Source of the DNA: Chloracidobacterium sp. UBA7659
Lineage (GTDB): Bacteria > Acidobacteriota > Blastocatellia > Pyrinomonadales > Pyrinomonadaceae
Assembly: GCA_002483395.1 (NCBI GenBank)
Contig: DLHV01000201.1
Location: 14,480-21,124, forward strand
Reading direction: 5' to 3'
Length of the DNA stretch: 6,645 bases
In this document: positions 6,084 through 6,645 of the stretch, one piece after another
How the letters are laid out: each line of letters begins with the position of its first letter
Numbering within the stretch: the first letter of the stretch is position 1
Notes under the pieces: model-generated
Seen by the model: only the letters and a program-made list of their open reading frames with translations
Database searches by the model: none
Told to the model about the DNA's origin: nothing
Translations under genes and position numbers: made by a program

Positions 6084-6645
6084 TCATTGATTGGTGATCG
6101 TAGCGGTCGTACCGTCGAATTTCTTGATGCTGATCGAGAACGGTTCGTTATACGATTTGGCCCTGTCCTGCAAAATGCTGAGAGCAACCTGCTCGCCCAG
6201 CAGGATCGACCAATAGGTCGAACTGCGGAAGTGGATTCCGGCGTGGATCCCGTGACCGGTCGAAACGTTCCATGCCAGCTTGTTCAGCTCGCCGTTGATG
6301 TCCAAAGTGTTTGCGTCCGCGCCGCCATAAGGGTTTAGCGAGAGGCCGTCGGTGCTCGGCTCAAATATGTCGCGTCCCGCGGCATTGAGAAGCGGACGAA
6401 TCTTCTGCGCGCCGTTGAAGAAAAACTTCAGCACGGTGGCGCACGCTCCGCCGACCGTTCCGTGGCCAGTCGGGTAACACGGGTGCGTAGGCGAACCTTC
6501 GGGGAATGCCAGCGGCAGCAAGTAGCTGCCATATCTCGAATAGATCAGAGGCAGGACGGCTGAGTTCAGGACGTCGCTGTGCAGCGCCGCGGCTGCTTGC
6601 GGCATTGGGCTGGCACCCGTCTTATTCGCGTGTACCAGTGCACCG
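6084..6645 (-). CDS. Vanadium-dependent haloperoxidase family protein (PAP2 superfamily), C-terminal part
   Basis: The minus-strand frame is open from the right edge to TGA 6086-6084, giving 186 codons; the ATG at 6605-6603 is internal and the true start lies outside. The family is shown by SPTHPCYPTGHGTVGGA (PTGH at 6473-6462, matching the PSGH core that holds the acid-base histidine and a vanadate-contacting hydroxyl), then INGELNKLAWN and AGIHFRSS...ILLGEQVA, then the tail KFDGTT. These follow the order in algal-type bromoperoxidases and their bacterial relatives, which use vanadate and peroxide to oxidise halides. The vanadate-ligand histidine is present (AGIH, codon 6233-6231). The usual Arg six residues before it is not: that stretch reads HGIHAGIH, with Gly at the position. 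The Asp four residues after it is Ser. The PSGH serine is Thr. The upstream Lys/Arg half of the site is outside the window. Family membership is firm; haloperoxidase activity is doubtful, and a phosphatase or other role is possible. Confidence 0.85.
   Translation of the reverse strand, partial: GALVHANKTGASPMPQAAAALHSDVLNSAVLPLIYSRYGSYLLPLAFPEGSPTHPCYPTGHGTVGGACATVLKFFFNGAQKIRPLLNAAGRDIFEPSTDGLSLNPYGGADANTLDINGELNKLAWNVSTGHGIHAGIHFRSSTYWSILLGEQVALSILQDRAKSYNEPFSISIKKFDGTTATITNQ

Noticed and set aside
6040..6086. Selenocysteine insertion signal (UGA followed by a hairpin)
   Set aside because: The UGA falls after a complete family C-terminus rather than at a catalytic site, and a 14-bp perfect stem looks like a terminator rather than a bacterial SECIS element.
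6087..6338. 83-aa plus-strand open frame at the right end
   Set aside because: It is antisense to the haloperoxidase-family gene, whose motifs are clear on the minus strand.

Overview
The window holds four protein genes, two of them complete, in the order <- -> -> <-. A winged-helix/TolB-like/TPR membrane regulator followed immediately by an Oar-type TonB-dependent receptor, next to SNRxGG-type PD40 beta-propeller proteins and a vanadium-haloperoxidase-family enzyme, is typical of Acidobacteriota, most likely the Blastocatellia (Pyrinomonadaceae-like). That placement is inferred from gene architecture; there is no rRNA or marker gene here.

Layout. (1) 1-729, minus: 5' part (243 codons) of a secreted PD40 beta-propeller protein that runs off the left edge. 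(2) 730-886: divergent intergenic region with a good minus-strand ribosome binding site, a candidate plus-strand extended -10 promoter, a 14-bp imperfect palindrome over its -35 region, and an 11-bp-phased tandem repeat overlapping the regulator's ribosome binding site. (3) 887-2935, plus: a 682-aa one-component regulator (winged helix, one membrane helix, periplasmic TolB-like and TPR domains). (4) 2942-5887, plus: a 981-aa outer-membrane TonB-dependent receptor starting 6 bases after the regulator's stop. (5) 5888-6083: convergent gap with a strong hairpin (probable bidirectional terminator) and, on the minus strand, what looks like the surviving C-terminal end of a second haloperoxidase-like gene. 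(6) 6084-6645, minus: C-terminal 186 codons of a vanadium-dependent-haloperoxidase-family protein that runs off the right edge.

How the parts may work together (inference). The regulator and receptor are almost certainly co-transcribed. The regulator could read a periplasmic or envelope state through its TolB/TPR half and act at the divergent promoter region, setting its own level, that of the receptor and possibly that of the PD40 protein. The receptor's ligand cannot be read from the sequence. The haloperoxidase-like gene converges on this operon and is probably a separate unit. Its most unusual features are the absence of the vanadate-binding arginine and the aspartate expected in its second active-site motif, and the duplicated tail just downstream of it.

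No tRNA, rRNA, CRISPR array, insertion sequence or phage feature was recognised.
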